From Streptomyces sp. NBC_00443 (GTDB taxonomy: Bacteria > Actinomycetota > Actinomycetes > Streptomycetales > Streptomycetaceae), in assembly GCF_036014175.1 (NCBI RefSeq), contig NZ_CP107917.1, positions 62,001-126,000 of the forward strand: a DNA stretch of 64,000 bases, written 5' to 3'. The notes beneath the pieces were generated by a model that did no database searches, was not told the DNA's origin, and saw only the letters and a program-made list of their open reading frames with translations. Shown piece after piece: positions 39,218 through 46,628 of the stretch; the first letter of the stretch is position 1; each line of letters opens with the position of its first letter. A program made the translations under genes and the position numbers.

Positions 39218-39246
39218 CGAGTCGAGTACGACGATCAGGACAGAAC

Positions 39247-39750
39247 TTGCTGAACATCGGCTTCACACCTGACAGTGACATGGACATCCCCGCGGGGGCC
39301 GAGCGCGCCTGGCGTGACGGGCGGATCGGGCTCGCCACCCTGAGCGCGACGGACCTGCGCTACGGATGGTTCGCGTACCGGATCGACTTCAAGGTGGGCG
39401 GGCACGCATTTCTGTCCGCGGCACGGGAGCCACTGGTCGACATCATGTTCACCTTGGCGCACACCCTCCAGAGCCTGCGCGCGAACGGCTCGGCGGAGAT
39501 CGATTTCACCGAGAGCTCCTACGTGATTCAGCTCGAACTCACGGGGAACCAAGTGACGTTCACCTCGTCGCACCGAGCCCCCGCCGAGCCCCCGCAATGC
39601 GCGGTCGAGGAATACGTCGCGGCAGTGCGCGCATTCGTCGCCACCGGTGTCGCATGGCTGGTCGAGAACCGTCCCACCATCGCGGAGAACCCCGCACTAC
39701 ACGAGCTTCGGGCGCTGGTGTCGGATCCGGCGGGCGGTGGCACCGGCTGA
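39247..39750 (+). CDS. Candidate immunity protein of the RHS toxin
   Basis: The frame from TTG 39247 (AGGA about 7 bases upstream) encodes 167 residues; an in-frame ATG at 39280 is an alternative. It is cytosolic and alpha/beta: NIGFTPDSDMDIPAG, YGWFAYRIDFKVGGHAFLSA, DIMFTLAHTLQSLRANGSAE and EYVAAVRAFVATGVAWLVEN. Small size, same strand, position immediately after the toxin tip and lack of any enzyme motif are what is expected of an immunity protein. I cannot match it to a named Imm family. The intervening terminator means it likely has its own promoter or relies on read-through. Confidence 0.6.
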   Translation: MLNIGFTPDSDMDIPAGAERAWRDGRIGLATLSATDLRYGWFAYRIDFKVGGHAFLSAAREPLVDIMFTLAHTLQSLRANGSAEIDFTESSYVIQLELTGNQVTFTSSHRAPAEPPQCAVEEYVAAVRAFVATGVAWLVENRPTIAENPALHELRALVSDPAGGGTG

Positions 39751-40183
39751 CCTGGGCTGACGACCTCCTGCACGGTGAGCGGCGAGACCGTCGACCTTCA
39801 GGATCGCGACATCCCATCACTCCGGTGACCTGGCCGTGGCCGTGACATGCCGTGCCGGCGGCCCCGTCAGCCACACCGGCCACACCGGCCATCGGTGGGA
39901 TTCCCTGGTCGCGAGCTGAGTGCCACCGCTCCGCGAAGCCGGCCCCTTGCTGACGTGCAGGGGCGAACAAGGCACTCCCCCGGTTCAGCGCACGGGTGCG
40001 CGGACAGGGACCGCCGTGGTCGCCTGAGCCGCCAGTCGTGCGACAGGCGATGCGAATGGACGCCACCGATTGCGCTCGCCCCCGCGTCGGGACCTGGCCA
40101 TGCGTACGGTGGGGCCCGGGCCGAGAGGTCCGGGCCCCACCGTGGGTGACTTGCCGGCTCGACAGATACACGGGCCGAGACGC
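39751..40183. other. Intergenic region with one terminator
   Basis: No gene was recognised. The hairpin at 40107-40142 belongs to the convergent DUF4328 gene. Confidence 0.45.
40107..40142. terminator. Perfect 13-bp terminator of the DUF4328 gene
   Basis: CGGTGGGGCCCGG (40107-40119) pairs with CCGGGCCCCACCG (40130-40142). It lies 42 bases beyond the minus-strand stop. Confidence 0.8.
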
Positions 40184-40864
40184 TCAGCCGGTAGCCGAGG
40201 GTGGCGCTCCGGGCAGGTCCCCAATGCGGGACGCCACGGTGCGCTCAAGCATGCCGCTGAGCTTCCAGACAACTGCAATCGTCAGCACCGCGGCCACGAT
40301 GAAGAGGCCGCTGCTTTGCATCACCTGCCGCATCGCGGCGGCGCCCGGCCCCGCATACGCAGTTTCCCGGACCCGGCCCAGCGCGGCGCCCGACCAACCG
40401 AATGCCACGATGACAGCGAGCCACCAAACCGTCAGCAGTGGATGGCCGCGCTTGCGCCTCTGCGCCGGTTGGCCCGCGGCCCACAGGTCGTTGACGAACA
40501 TCTTGGGTATGAACAGATTCCCCACGGGCAGCACCCACGCGAAGATCAACCACGCACGGCTCCGCCGCTGCCCCTGGGGCCAGGCCCCGTCCGCGCGACC
40601 GCGCATGTCGTCCAGCCACGCGATGAGCAGCAGCATGGATATGACGAATGCGGCCTCCCGCCATCCCAGGAGGTTGCCGAGCCACATGTCCGCCGTCACC
40701 AGCGCCTCACTGCCTCTGGGGACATGCTCCGACGGCAGTGCCAGCAGCAACTGATACCTGTTCCACGCCGCCAGCCCTGCCAAGACGTTGGCTACCGCCC
40801 ACACCGCCAGTGTTCCGCACAGCACCCGGGCCAACCACCCCGGCGGCCCCACAGGCCTTGCCAT
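40184..40864 (-). CDS. DUF4328 membrane protein
   Basis: ATG 40864 has GGAGG upstream and gives 226 residues. There are several transmembrane helices: VLCGTLAVWAVANVLAGLAA, AAFVISMLLLIAWLDDM, AWLIFAWVLPVGNLFIPKMF, LLTVWWLAVIVAFGWSGAAL and SSGLFIVAAVLTIAVVWKLS. The W-x-P-x-x-N-x-F-x-P signature with the following DLW is characteristic of DUF4328, an actinobacterial membrane family of unknown function. It is monocistronic with its own terminator. Confidence 0.88.
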   Translation of the reverse strand: MARPVGPPGWLARVLCGTLAVWAVANVLAGLAAWNRYQLLLALPSEHVPRGSEALVTADMWLGNLLGWREAAFVISMLLLIAWLDDMRGRADGAWPQGQRRSRAWLIFAWVLPVGNLFIPKMFVNDLWAAGQPAQRRKRGHPLLTVWWLAVIVAFGWSGAALGRVRETAYAGPGAAAMRQVMQSSGLFIVAAVLTIAVVWKLSGMLERTVASRIGDLPGAPPSATG

Positions 40865-41007
40865 CTCACACCTCCGAAAAGCCACCCAGCCGCAGTTTCC
40901 GCAGGTCGGCAGAGGATAGCAACGGCTGGCCGGCCTGACCTCAGGCGGGCTGCCACCACCTGACGGCGGGCAGGCCGTCGTCGTACTGGTGCGGGACGGC
41001 CCGGGTG

Positions 41008-41480
41008 TCAGACGCGGTTGGAGTGCCGGTCCAGGAGGGCACGCAGCCGGTCCACGTCGTCAGCCGTGCTCAGCCCCTGCTTGGGCAGGACCTCAAGGCA
41101 CATGATGTTGGGGTCCCGACTGAGCAAGACGAAGTGGCCGCGTGTCTCCCGGTAGCCCTGCAGGACCGACCACTTCTGGATGAGCGTGCTGTGGTCACTG
41201 CTGGTGGTGATACCAACCGGGGATACCACGGTGCGGTACTCGCCCTGCCATGCGACGAGCCTCTGCACCTAGGCGGCCTGCAGCCACGGATAGCCCCCCA
41301 CAATCAGGACAACGAACAAGAACGGATAGCCCCCACAATCAGGACAACGAACAAGAACAGAACGGTTGAGAACACGTCGACACTGCCCCGGCTCATGGTG
41401 CCCAACAGCCACTACGCGGCCCACAGGGTCAGGAACGCGCTTCGCAGCACCAGCCCCCACCGCTTGATCCGCTGCAGGAC
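41008..41480 (-). pseudogene. YcxB-like membrane protein remnant
   Basis: The minus strand reads RIKRWGLVLRSAFLTLWAA, a TAG, WLLGTMSRGSVDVFSTVLF, then a duplicated FVVLIVG segment, GYPWLQAA, another TAG at 41268-41270, and QRLVAWQGEYRTVVSP. It continues HSTLIQKWSVLQGYRETRGH to the stop at 41008. The last part (IQKWSVLQGYRETRGHFVLL) is the YcxB-type domain. The N-terminus is lost at the junction with the SbnA gene near 41480. Two nonsense codons and a tandem duplication make it inactive. Confidence 0.7.
41288..41358. repeat. Tandem duplication of 35-36 bp
   Basis: GGATAGCCCCC(C)ACAATCAGG followed by ACAACGAACAAGAAC occurs twice in a row (41288-41323 and 41324-41358); the first copy has one more C. 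It lies inside the YcxB remnant and shifts its frame, so it arose after or during decay. Confidence 0.9.
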
Positions 41481-41485
41481 TCACG

Positions 41486-42301
41486 GTGGTGGAGTCGTCG
41501 TCCGGCAATTTCGCGCTGGCCCTGGCTTTCTACTGCCGCATGCTCGGCATCTCGTTCGTCCCGGTCATCGATCCGAACTGCAACAAGGCCACCGAGACCC
41601 AACTCCGGCTGCTGTGCGAACGAGTGGAGAAGGTCGCCATCCGTGATGCGGCGGACAGCTACCTGAAGTCTCGACTGTCCCGGGTGCAGGAACTCCTGGT
41701 CGACCTCGACTCCGCCTACTGGCCCAACCAGTACGCCAATCCTGATGCCCGCGAAGCGCATTACCGCTTCACCGCGGGCGAGTTGATCGCGCAGGCCGGC
41801 CCGCTCGACTACCTCTTCGTCGGCGTGGGCACGGGCGGCACGATCGCCGGGCTCTCCCACCGGATCAAGGAGACGTACCCGGGCTGCGTGGTCGTCGCTG
41901 TCGACACCGAGGGCTCGGTGATCTTCGGCGGCCCGCCCAAGAAGCGGCGGATCCCCGGCATCGGCTCCAGCATCGTGCCGCCGCTGTGCGGTCAGGCGCA
42001 GATCGACCACGTCGAGATCGTCCCCGAGGCGCGCGCCGTCGAGGCCTGCGGCACCCTGGTCGCCAAGTACGGCTTGTATGCGGGCGGTTCGACGGGCAGC
42101 ACCTACGCCGCTGTCCAGGACTACTTCGCTCGTCACCGTCCCGGCGCAACCCGTCCCGGCGCAACCCGTCCCCGGGTCGCCTTCATCGCCGCCGACCGCG
42201 GCCATGCCTACGCCCAGACCGTCTACGACCCCATGTGGGTCCAGCAGCTGCGCGCGGAAGCGGTACAGCCCGTCGGCGTCGAAGCCCTGGCCGTCAACTG
42301 A
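41486..42301 (+). pseudogene. sbnA: SbnA-type 2,3-diaminopropionate synthase subunit, 5'-truncated
   Basis: The open frame begins inside the protein at VVESSSGNFALALAFYCRML, continues VQELLVDLDSAYWPNQYANP, FVGVGTGGTIAGLSHRIKE, and FGGPPKKRRIPGIGSSIVPP, and ends YAQTVYDPMWVQQLR. This is a cysteine-synthase-fold PLP enzyme that, with SbnB, makes L-2,3-diaminopropionate from O-phosphoserine and glutamate (as known for staphyloferrin B and several peptide antibiotics). The first ~70 residues, including the PLP-binding lysine, are gone and replaced by the YcxB remnant on the other strand. It should be inactive. A short insertion (PGATRPGATRP) repeats near the end. Confidence 0.85.
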
Positions 42302-42338
42302 AGGAGAACCACTCTGTGTCCCCCTGGCACCACCGCCC

Positions 42339-43271
42339 ATGACCGTGATCGGCGCGGGCGACATCGCCGCCGAGACGGACCGCCACCGTCCGGAGCTCCT
42401 CGAGGTCGTCCGTGCCGCCTACCTCGCGCACGACGCCGGACAGAGCTCGAACCCGCACAGCTCGTTCCTGCGCTTCCCGCACCAGAACCGGTCGCGCATC
42501 ATCTCCCTGCCCGCATATCTGGGAGGTGAGTTCGAGGTCGCCGGCAACAAGTGGATCGCCAGCTTTCCGGACAACACGCAGCACGGAATCCCCCGCGCCT
42601 CGGCCACGCTGATCCTCAACGACTGCGTCACCGGCTACCCGTTCGCGTGCATGGAGTCCTCCATCGTCTCGGCGACGCGGACCGCGGCCTCCGCGGTGCT
42701 CGGCGCGCAGGTGCTGCTCGGCGCGCGCCGTGCCCGCCGAGTCGGCATCGTGGGCACGGGTCTGATCGCCCAGCATGTATGGCGGTTCCTGCGTGATCTC
42801 GACTGGGAGATCGACGGCTTCCGGCTCTTCGACCTCGACCCGGCGGCGGCGGGCCGCTTCGGCGCCGTCATGGCCGAGCACACCGAGGCCGAGCTCGTGG
42901 TCGCCGACACGGTGGAGGACGCGTTCACCGACTGCGACCTGGTGTTGGTCCTGCACCTGTCCCTGCGCGACCTCGCCCCCGAGATGATCCTCGCCGCCCA
43001 GAACTTCACCGACGACATCGACCACGCCGTACGCGAGCGCACCTCGCTGCACCTGACCGAACAGCGCACCGGCAACCGGGACTTCGTCGACGGCAACCTC
43101 GGCGACCTGCTCCGAGGGCGGCAGAGCCGGGACCACGGACGGCCGGCGATCTTCTCGCCGTTCGGACTCAACGTACTCGACCTCGCCGTCGGCAAGTGGG
43201 TGCACGACCGGGTCGTCGCCGCGGGCCGAGGCCACCACGAGAGCGACTTCTTCACCGGGGTGGGGGTCTGA
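42339..43271 (+). CDS. sbnB: SbnB-type N-(2-amino-2-carboxyethyl)-L-glutamate dehydrogenase
   Basis: ATG 42339 gives 310 residues; AAGGAG at 42301 is far upstream, so a longer start cannot be excluded. The ornithine-cyclodeaminase/mu-crystallin fold is complete: PHSSFLRFPHQNRSRIISLP, GNKWIASFPDNTQHGIPRAS, the NAD site RRVGIVGTGLIAQHVWRFLR, and GLNVLDLAVGKWVHDR. In the known pathway SbnB oxidises the SbnA product to release diaminopropionate. It overlaps functionally with the truncated sbnA 38 bases upstream and is followed at 3 bases by an MbtH-like gene, suggesting a remnant of a nonribosomal peptide or siderophore cluster. Confidence 0.9.
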   Translation: MTVIGAGDIAAETDRHRPELLEVVRAAYLAHDAGQSSNPHSSFLRFPHQNRSRIISLPAYLGGEFEVAGNKWIASFPDNTQHGIPRASATLILNDCVTGYPFACMESSIVSATRTAASAVLGAQVLLGARRARRVGIVGTGLIAQHVWRFLRDLDWEIDGFRLFDLDPAAAGRFGAVMAEHTEAELVVADTVEDAFTDCDLVLVLHLSLRDLAPEMILAAQNFTDDIDHAVRERTSLHLTEQRTGNRDFVDGNLGDLLRGRQSRDHGRPAIFSPFGLNVLDLAVGKWVHDRVVAAGRGHHESDFFTGVGV

Positions 43272-43274
43272 CGC

Positions 43275-43829
43275 ATGAGCCACTCAGCCGCCCCGCGCCC
43301 AGCCGACGCCGGAGACAGGTACACCGTGGTGGTGAACCACGAGGAGCAGTACTCGGTCTGGTTCGCCGACCGTGCCCTGCCCGCCGGCTGGACCGCCACC
43401 GGCACACAGGGCACCCGCCAGGAGTGCCTGGACCACATCGAGCAGGGGTCCTCCCTGCCGATCGTCCTGGCGGCCACCGAGCGCAGCCAGTACGACGTCG
43501 ACCCGCCCACACCGGGCCTCGCCCACAGCCTCTCCCCCGCCCTGGTCACCACCCACACCCTGACCCCGCTGGCCGACAACTCGGATCCCGTACTCCTCGC
43601 GGGCACCGCGTACTCGCGGGCGGCAACGGGCAGGCCGGCGTGGAAGACGGTGTCGAAGCAGGCTGCGTGCGGGACGTCGGGGAGCAAGTTCCGGACGGTT
43701 TCCAGGACAGTGAGGGCCGGCGGGACGTGCAGCGGTGCCAGGTCGGCCACATTCCCGAGGGCGGCCCGGACCTCGTCGTCGACCAGGACGTGGCTGCGCA
43801 GTCCGGGTCCGCCGTGGACGATGCGGTGA
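43275..43829 (+). pseudogene. MbtH-like protein fused to foreign sequence
   Basis: ATG 43275 starts 3 bases after sbnB. Residues 15-55 match MbtH proteins: DRYTVVVNHEEQYSVWFADR and ALPAGWTATGTQGTRQECLD. MbtH partners bind and activate adenylation domains of peptide synthetases. The family's closing block (W-T-D-M-R-P) is absent; after HIEQ the frame passes through unidentified sequence (43440-43600) and then into the reverse complement of an acetate kinase gene, stopping at 43829. The two tryptophans that contact the adenylation domain are present but the C-terminus is not, so function is doubtful. Confidence 0.65.
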
Positions 43830-44014
43830 CCCACGGCAGTGGGCGATGGCGTTTGGGCCAGCAGTTGCCGCAGAGGGCCGGACACGTCTTCGCCGGGTGC
43901 GGAGGCGCTGTGGTGTTCGGCCAGGACCTGCCCGTCGTCGCCGAACACGGTCAGCCTCAGGCTGGACGAGCCTGCGTCGGCCACCAGGACTGGGCCGATG
44001 TTTCCTGCCGACAC
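43600..44014 (-). pseudogene. ackA: Acetate kinase, N-terminal fragment
   Basis: GTG 44014 with GGAAGGAG upstream starts VSAGNIGPVLVADAGSSSLR. It runs through VGHRIVHGGPGLRSHVLVDD and LHVPPALTVLETVRNLLPDV to FDTVFHAGLPVAAREYAVPA, where similarity ends near 43600. Intact enzymes have about 390-400 residues and carry the ATP-binding half in the missing part. The break point is the same one that truncates the MbtH-like frame. It would make no active kinase. Confidence 0.85.
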
Positions 44015-44274
44015 GGTGCTCCTTCCCCGCGGTCCCGGACCTCGTCGCACGGCTGTACCCGCAACGGCTCGGCGTGTGTGCCGAGGCAGCCGGGTACCCG
44101 CCTGACCTCGTAGGAAACGGAGGCCCACCGGATGAGTCGGCACACCAGGAAGGTGCGGCGCACCGGCGAACGGCCGACAGCTGTTGCTGGCAAGCACGTT
44201 ATTGACGCCTTGCTCTGGCCGCAGCAGTGGAGTCCGTCGGCGACGGCGAACATGCCGACCAGTACTGTCCGGGC

Positions 44275-44500
44275 TCACGTCTCCTGTGTGGCGTCGATCT
44301 CGGCGATCAGGGCCTCGATGCGCTTGTGGATCTCGTCGCGGCTTCCAGGGCCCAGTCCAGGTACTTCTTGCCGGGGAAGATCGGGCAGGCGTCGCCGCAG
44401 CCCATCGTGATGGCGTAGTCGGACGCCTGGACGGCCTCGGTGGTGAGTACCTTCGGCTCGGCCGCGCGGATGTCGATGCCGACCTCGTGCATCGGACGAG
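44275..44500 (-). pseudogene. arsC: Arsenate reductase (low-molecular-weight phosphatase type), C-terminal fragment
   Basis: The frame reads MHEVGIDIRAAEPKVLTTEA and VQASDYAITMGCGDACPIFP, then GKKYLDWALE. After a deletion, the next frame gives DEIHKRIEALIAEIDATQET to TGA 44275. This is the second half of a thioredoxin-coupled ArsC, with the redox cysteine block MGCGDACP intact but the P-loop CX5R region missing. No other ars genes are nearby. Confidence 0.85.
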
Positions 44501-44570
44501 TTGCCAGCGCTTCGACTGGACTACGGAGACAGCGTGGCCTGGGGTGGACGGGCTCCGGCCGATGCGAGGA

Positions 44571-44944
44571 TCAGGGCTTCCAGGTCCGCAGGAAGGTGGC
44601 GATCCGGGGGGGGCGGTGCAGCGCGGATCGTTCAGCTCGTGGGCGAGCGCGGTGAGCTGCTCGCGGGTGGGGCTGACGGGGATGTTGCTGGCCTCGAGAT
44701 ACATGGCGGCGACGGCGCAGGCGACGGTGAGGTTGGAGCGCTCCAGCCAGCGGCAGCGGCCCAGGGTGTGCACGAGGGCGGCGGCGCGGGCGTAGACACC
44801 GTCGTAGACCGGTGTGTCGAGCATTTCGCCTCGGTGACGGGCGACGGCTGCGATGGGAACGCCGTAGTCGTCGGCGGCCGGATCGTGGTGGCCTGCCCGC
44901 TCGGTGGCTTCGAGGATCCAGGATTCGTCGACGTGCAGGATCAC
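44571..44944 (-). pseudogene. Fic/Doc-like toxin of a toxin-antitoxin pair, frameshifted at a C run
   Basis: GTG 44944 begins VILHVDESWILEATERAG and runs through YGVPIAAVARHRGEMLDTPV, YARAAALVHTLGRCRWLERS and NLTVACAVAAMYLEASNIPV. At the long C run near 44605 the frame is lost; the next frame ends RIATFLRTWKP at TGA 44571. The joined ~124-residue protein matches a Streptomyces family annotated as Fic-type toxin component, in which the classical HPFxDGN motif is degenerate. The upstream antitoxin frame ends in a GTGA overlap with this start. The pair is probably inactive. Confidence 0.65.
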
Positions 44945-45119
44945 GCGGCGGCGCCCGGCTGCGGGTGGGCGTACGGGGCGTCGAGCTGCTGCTCCAGGTC
45001 GTCGAGGAACGTTCCGTGCTCCTCGATGAGACGCTGTGCAGCAGCCATGCCGGCGGCACGGGCGCCGGTGGTGTCCTCGACGATGAGGCGCTCGACGTAC
45101 TTGTTGAAGTCCAGGTTCC
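44941..45119 (-). pseudogene. Antitoxin partner, N-terminally truncated
   Basis: The frame reads RNLDFNKYVERLIVEDTTGA, ARAAGMAAAQRLIEEHGTFL and DDLEQQLDAPYAHPQPGAAA and ends in TGA overlapping the toxin GTG. This is a helical antitoxin tail. A TAG lies directly upstream at about 45121 and no DNA-binding N-terminus is present, so the gene start has been lost at the edge of the rearranged block. Confidence 0.6.
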
Positions 45120-45355
45120 GCTAAGCCTTTTCCCTGTGGGCGTGTAGACATCGCCGTCTCTGAATGGAACGCTCCCTACAGACGCGGACCCGTTCTCCCG
45201 CTCCGCCGGTTCACCTTCTGCTCTTCGGTCGGCGTCGCCGCTCCAGCGCAACCCCGCCACGTTCTCCGCACGAGCCGCGCATTGCGCACCAGCACGCAAG
45301 CCTCGCAGCAGCCGAGTCCTGGTACGCCCACATGCCTCGCCGAGAGGGGTTCACC

Positions 45356-46593
45356 ATGAAGGTCAGTGCTATTCCGGCGGCGCTCGCCGCCGTCCTCCTT
45401 GCCAGTGCGGCGCATCCCGCCACCAGTGCCGTCGCTCCCGGGGCCGCCGGCCCAACGGAGTTCACCGTGGACACCACCTCCGACGCGGTGGACGCCGACC
45501 CGTCGGACGGCCGGTGCCGCACCGCGTCGGGCACGTGCAGCCTGCGCGCCGCCGTCATGGCCGCCAACGCCCGGCCGGGCAGTACGATCACGCTGCCTCC
45601 CGGCCGCTACCGGCTCACGATCCCGCCCGACCCGCGGCTGATCATCGGCGACCATCCCGACCCGACCACGGGCGACCTCAACGTCGACGCCCCCACCACG
45701 ATCCAGGGCACCGGCGCGCGGAGCACCGTCATCGACGCGGACCGCCTGGACCGGGTCTTCCGCCTGCGGGCGGACACCCACATGTCCGATGTGAAGATCA
45801 CCGGGGGACGGGCCGTGCAGCGCGAACTGCCCTTCACCGACACCGGTGGCGGCGGCATCGCCAACGGACGGCACCTGACGCTGCGTCGGGTGGCCGTGAC
45901 CGGGAACTCCGCCGGCTATGGCGGCGGCATCTTCAACGTCCCGGACTCCCACCTGGATCTCATGGAGAGCACGGTCAGCGGGAACGCCGCGGGAGAGGCC
46001 GGGGTATCAGATTCGACGACAGCGGCACCATGACGAACTCGACGATCGCCGACAACCGGGTGACGGACCCCGGCGACCGCCCCGGCAGCCTCGGCGGCTA
46101 CGGCGGCGGCATCGACATCCGCGGCCTGGGAATCGTGCGGATCCTCAACTCGACCATCGTCCGGAACAGTTCGACCGACGGCGGGGGCGGAATCAACATC
46201 GCGCCGGCCTATCTGGACAGCCTGCCCGCGCCCATCCCTGACATCGTCGATCTGCCGCTGGGGCGGATGACCCTGCGCAACTCCGTCGTCGCGGGCAACA
46301 CCGTCGACGGCGCCGCCGACGACTGCGAGAAGGCCTTCGCCACCATCACGTCGTTGGGTCACAACATCGACGGCGACGGCAGCTGCCGGCTGACCGCCGC
46401 GGGTGATCTGCCGAGCCGTGACCCGTTGGTCGGACCGCTGGCGGACAACGGCGGCCCTACGGACACCGTGGCGCTGCTGCCCGGCAGCGTCGCCCTGGAC
46501 GCGGCCGACGGCTGCCCTGCCACCGATCAACGAGGCGTCGCCCGCCCCCAGGGCGCCGCCTGTGACATCGGCGCCTACGAGCGCACGCCATGA
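45356..46593 (+). CDS. Secreted CSLREA/parallel-beta-helix protein, frame broken at a G run
   Basis: ATG 45356 with GAGAGGGG upstream gives a signal peptide (MKVSAIPAALAAVLLASAAH). It is followed by a CSLREA-type entry module (FTVDTTSDAVDADPSDGRC, GTCSLRAAVMAANARPG). Right-handed beta-helix coils follow (MSDVKITGGRAVQ, LTLRRVAVTGNSAGYGGGIF). Near 46003 the G4 run seems one base short; the next frame continues GIRFDDSGTMTNSTIADNRV, RILNSTIVRNSSTDGGGGIN and the closing DNGGPTDTVALLPGSVALDA to TGA 46593. Joined it is ~412 residues. Such proteins are cell-surface or secreted with polysaccharide-lyase-like folds but usually no known activity. Confidence 0.8.
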
Positions 46594-46628
46594 CCCCGCC
46601 CCACACACACCGGCACCTGGAGTGACGG

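Noticed and set aside
42635..45151. An 838-codon minus-strand open frame
   Set aside because: It is a chimera: an antisense shadow of sbnB and mbtH joined to the real acetate kinase fragment and pieces of the toxin. Only the acetate kinase part is genuine in this frame.
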